From: CAZFAT01 sp964517075
GTDB taxonomy: Bacteria > Acidobacteriota > Vicinamibacteria > Vicinamibacterales > SCN-69-37
Length of the DNA stretch: 5,594 bases
Reading direction: 5' to 3'
Assembly (NCBI GenBank): GCA_964517075.1
Contig: CAZFAT010000384.1
Coordinates: 1 to 5,594, forward strand
In this document: piece after piece, positions 5,285 through 5,594 of the stretch
Layout: every line of letters begins with the position of its first letter
Position numbering within the stretch: position 1 is the stretch's first letter
The notes under the pieces: model-generated
What the model saw: only the letters and a program-made list of their open reading frames with translations
Databases searched by the model: none
What the model was told of the DNA's origin: nothing
Translations under genes and position numbers: made by a program

Positions 5285-5594
5285 ATGACTTTCCACTCTC
5301 TGATTTCCCGCCGTGCGCTCGTGCTGATGTCGGTCCTGGTGGCCGCCAGCGTGCGGCCGCCGGCTTCGGCCCAGATGGGTGACCAGCGCGACGGCCAGGT
5401 CCAGAAGCCACCGCCGCCTGAATGGAACATCCCGGCTCCGGTGCTCACGCCCGACCAGGCGCTGAAGTCGTTCAAGCTGCAGCCCGGTTTCCGCATCGAG
5501 CTCGTGGCGAGCGAGCCGCTCGTCGAAGAACCGGTCGCCCTCGACTTCGATCCCGACGGCCGCATCTGGGTCGTCGAGATGCGCAGCTACATGC
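5285..5594 (+). CDS. N-terminus of secreted PVC-type dehydrogenase-like protein (partial, runs off the right edge)
   Basis: The first 103 codons are present. A signal peptide is clear: MTFHSLISRR (1-10), hydrophobic ALVLMSVLVAASV (11-23) and PPASA ahead of the likely cleavage before Q30. After a Pro/Gln-rich linker comes LTPDQALKSFKLQPGFRIEL (about 56-75), then VASEPLVEEPVALDFDPDGR and IWVVEMRSYM. This is the standard opening of the 'putative membrane-bound dehydrogenase' / PVC-type heme-binding family: a beta-propeller of the sugar dehydrogenase type, often followed by HEAT-like repeats and a C-terminal CxxCH cytochrome domain. Those later domains lie outside the window, so heme binding cannot be confirmed. 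The ATG at 5285 follows GAGGGA with a 6-nt gap. The protein would act in the periplasm or at the cell surface. Palindrome 2 lies just upstream. Confidence 0.85.
   Translation, partial: MTFHSLISRRALVLMSVLVAASVRPPASAQMGDQRDGQVQKPPPPEWNIPAPVLTPDQALKSFKLQPGFRIELVASEPLVEEPVALDFDPDGRIWVVEMRSYM

Overview
The window is high-GC bacterial DNA with no RNA genes, insertion sequences or CRISPR array that I can recognise. Its gene content suggests a soil or aquatic Acidobacteriota, perhaps a Vicinamibacteria-type lineage: a secreted PmoA-like DUF6807 protein, a secreted PVC-type dehydrogenase N-terminus, and a small protein starting MSKNINVNPGNYKVAGRERQGED. That placement is an inference from protein types and base composition, not from a marker gene.

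Layout. Positions 3-92 hold the last 29 codons of a plus-strand gene that enters from the left. Positions 154-2087 are a compact minus-strand cluster. In transcription order it holds an unrecognised 103-aa protein (2087-1776), a DUF7662-type protein (1770-1474), a 250-aa protein resembling the flanks of VWA-domain proteins but without the VWA domain (1457-705), and a 167-aa protein with a very basic, repeat-containing, histone-H1-like tail (657-154). Gaps of 5, 16 and 47 nt suggest one operon. Upstream on the same strand is a secreted DUF6807/PmoA-family protein (3189-2155), separated from the cluster by a perfect 8-bp-stem palindrome that begins right after its stop codon.

A YegD-like Hsp70-family ATPase (3280-4584) diverges from the DUF6807 gene across about 90 bp. 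The next 700 bp (4585-5284) carry no credible gene. They are packed with two large imperfect palindromes of about 230 bp each and three copies of a related ~47-bp arm. This is the most unusual DNA in the window and looks like a fold-back or MITE-like intergenic element family. The window ends inside a plus-strand gene (from 5285) for an exported PVC-type, probably sugar- or heme-linked, dehydrogenase.

How the genes work together is mostly unknown. The DUF6807 protein and the PVC-type dehydrogenase would both act outside the cytoplasm, and such proteins often occur in carbohydrate-utilisation settings. The four-gene minus-strand cluster has no assigned pathway. Its most notable points are the missing VWA core and the run of ten C residues directly in front of that gene's start codon. 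The Hsp70 homologue has only the ATPase part and lies alone, so no client can be proposed.
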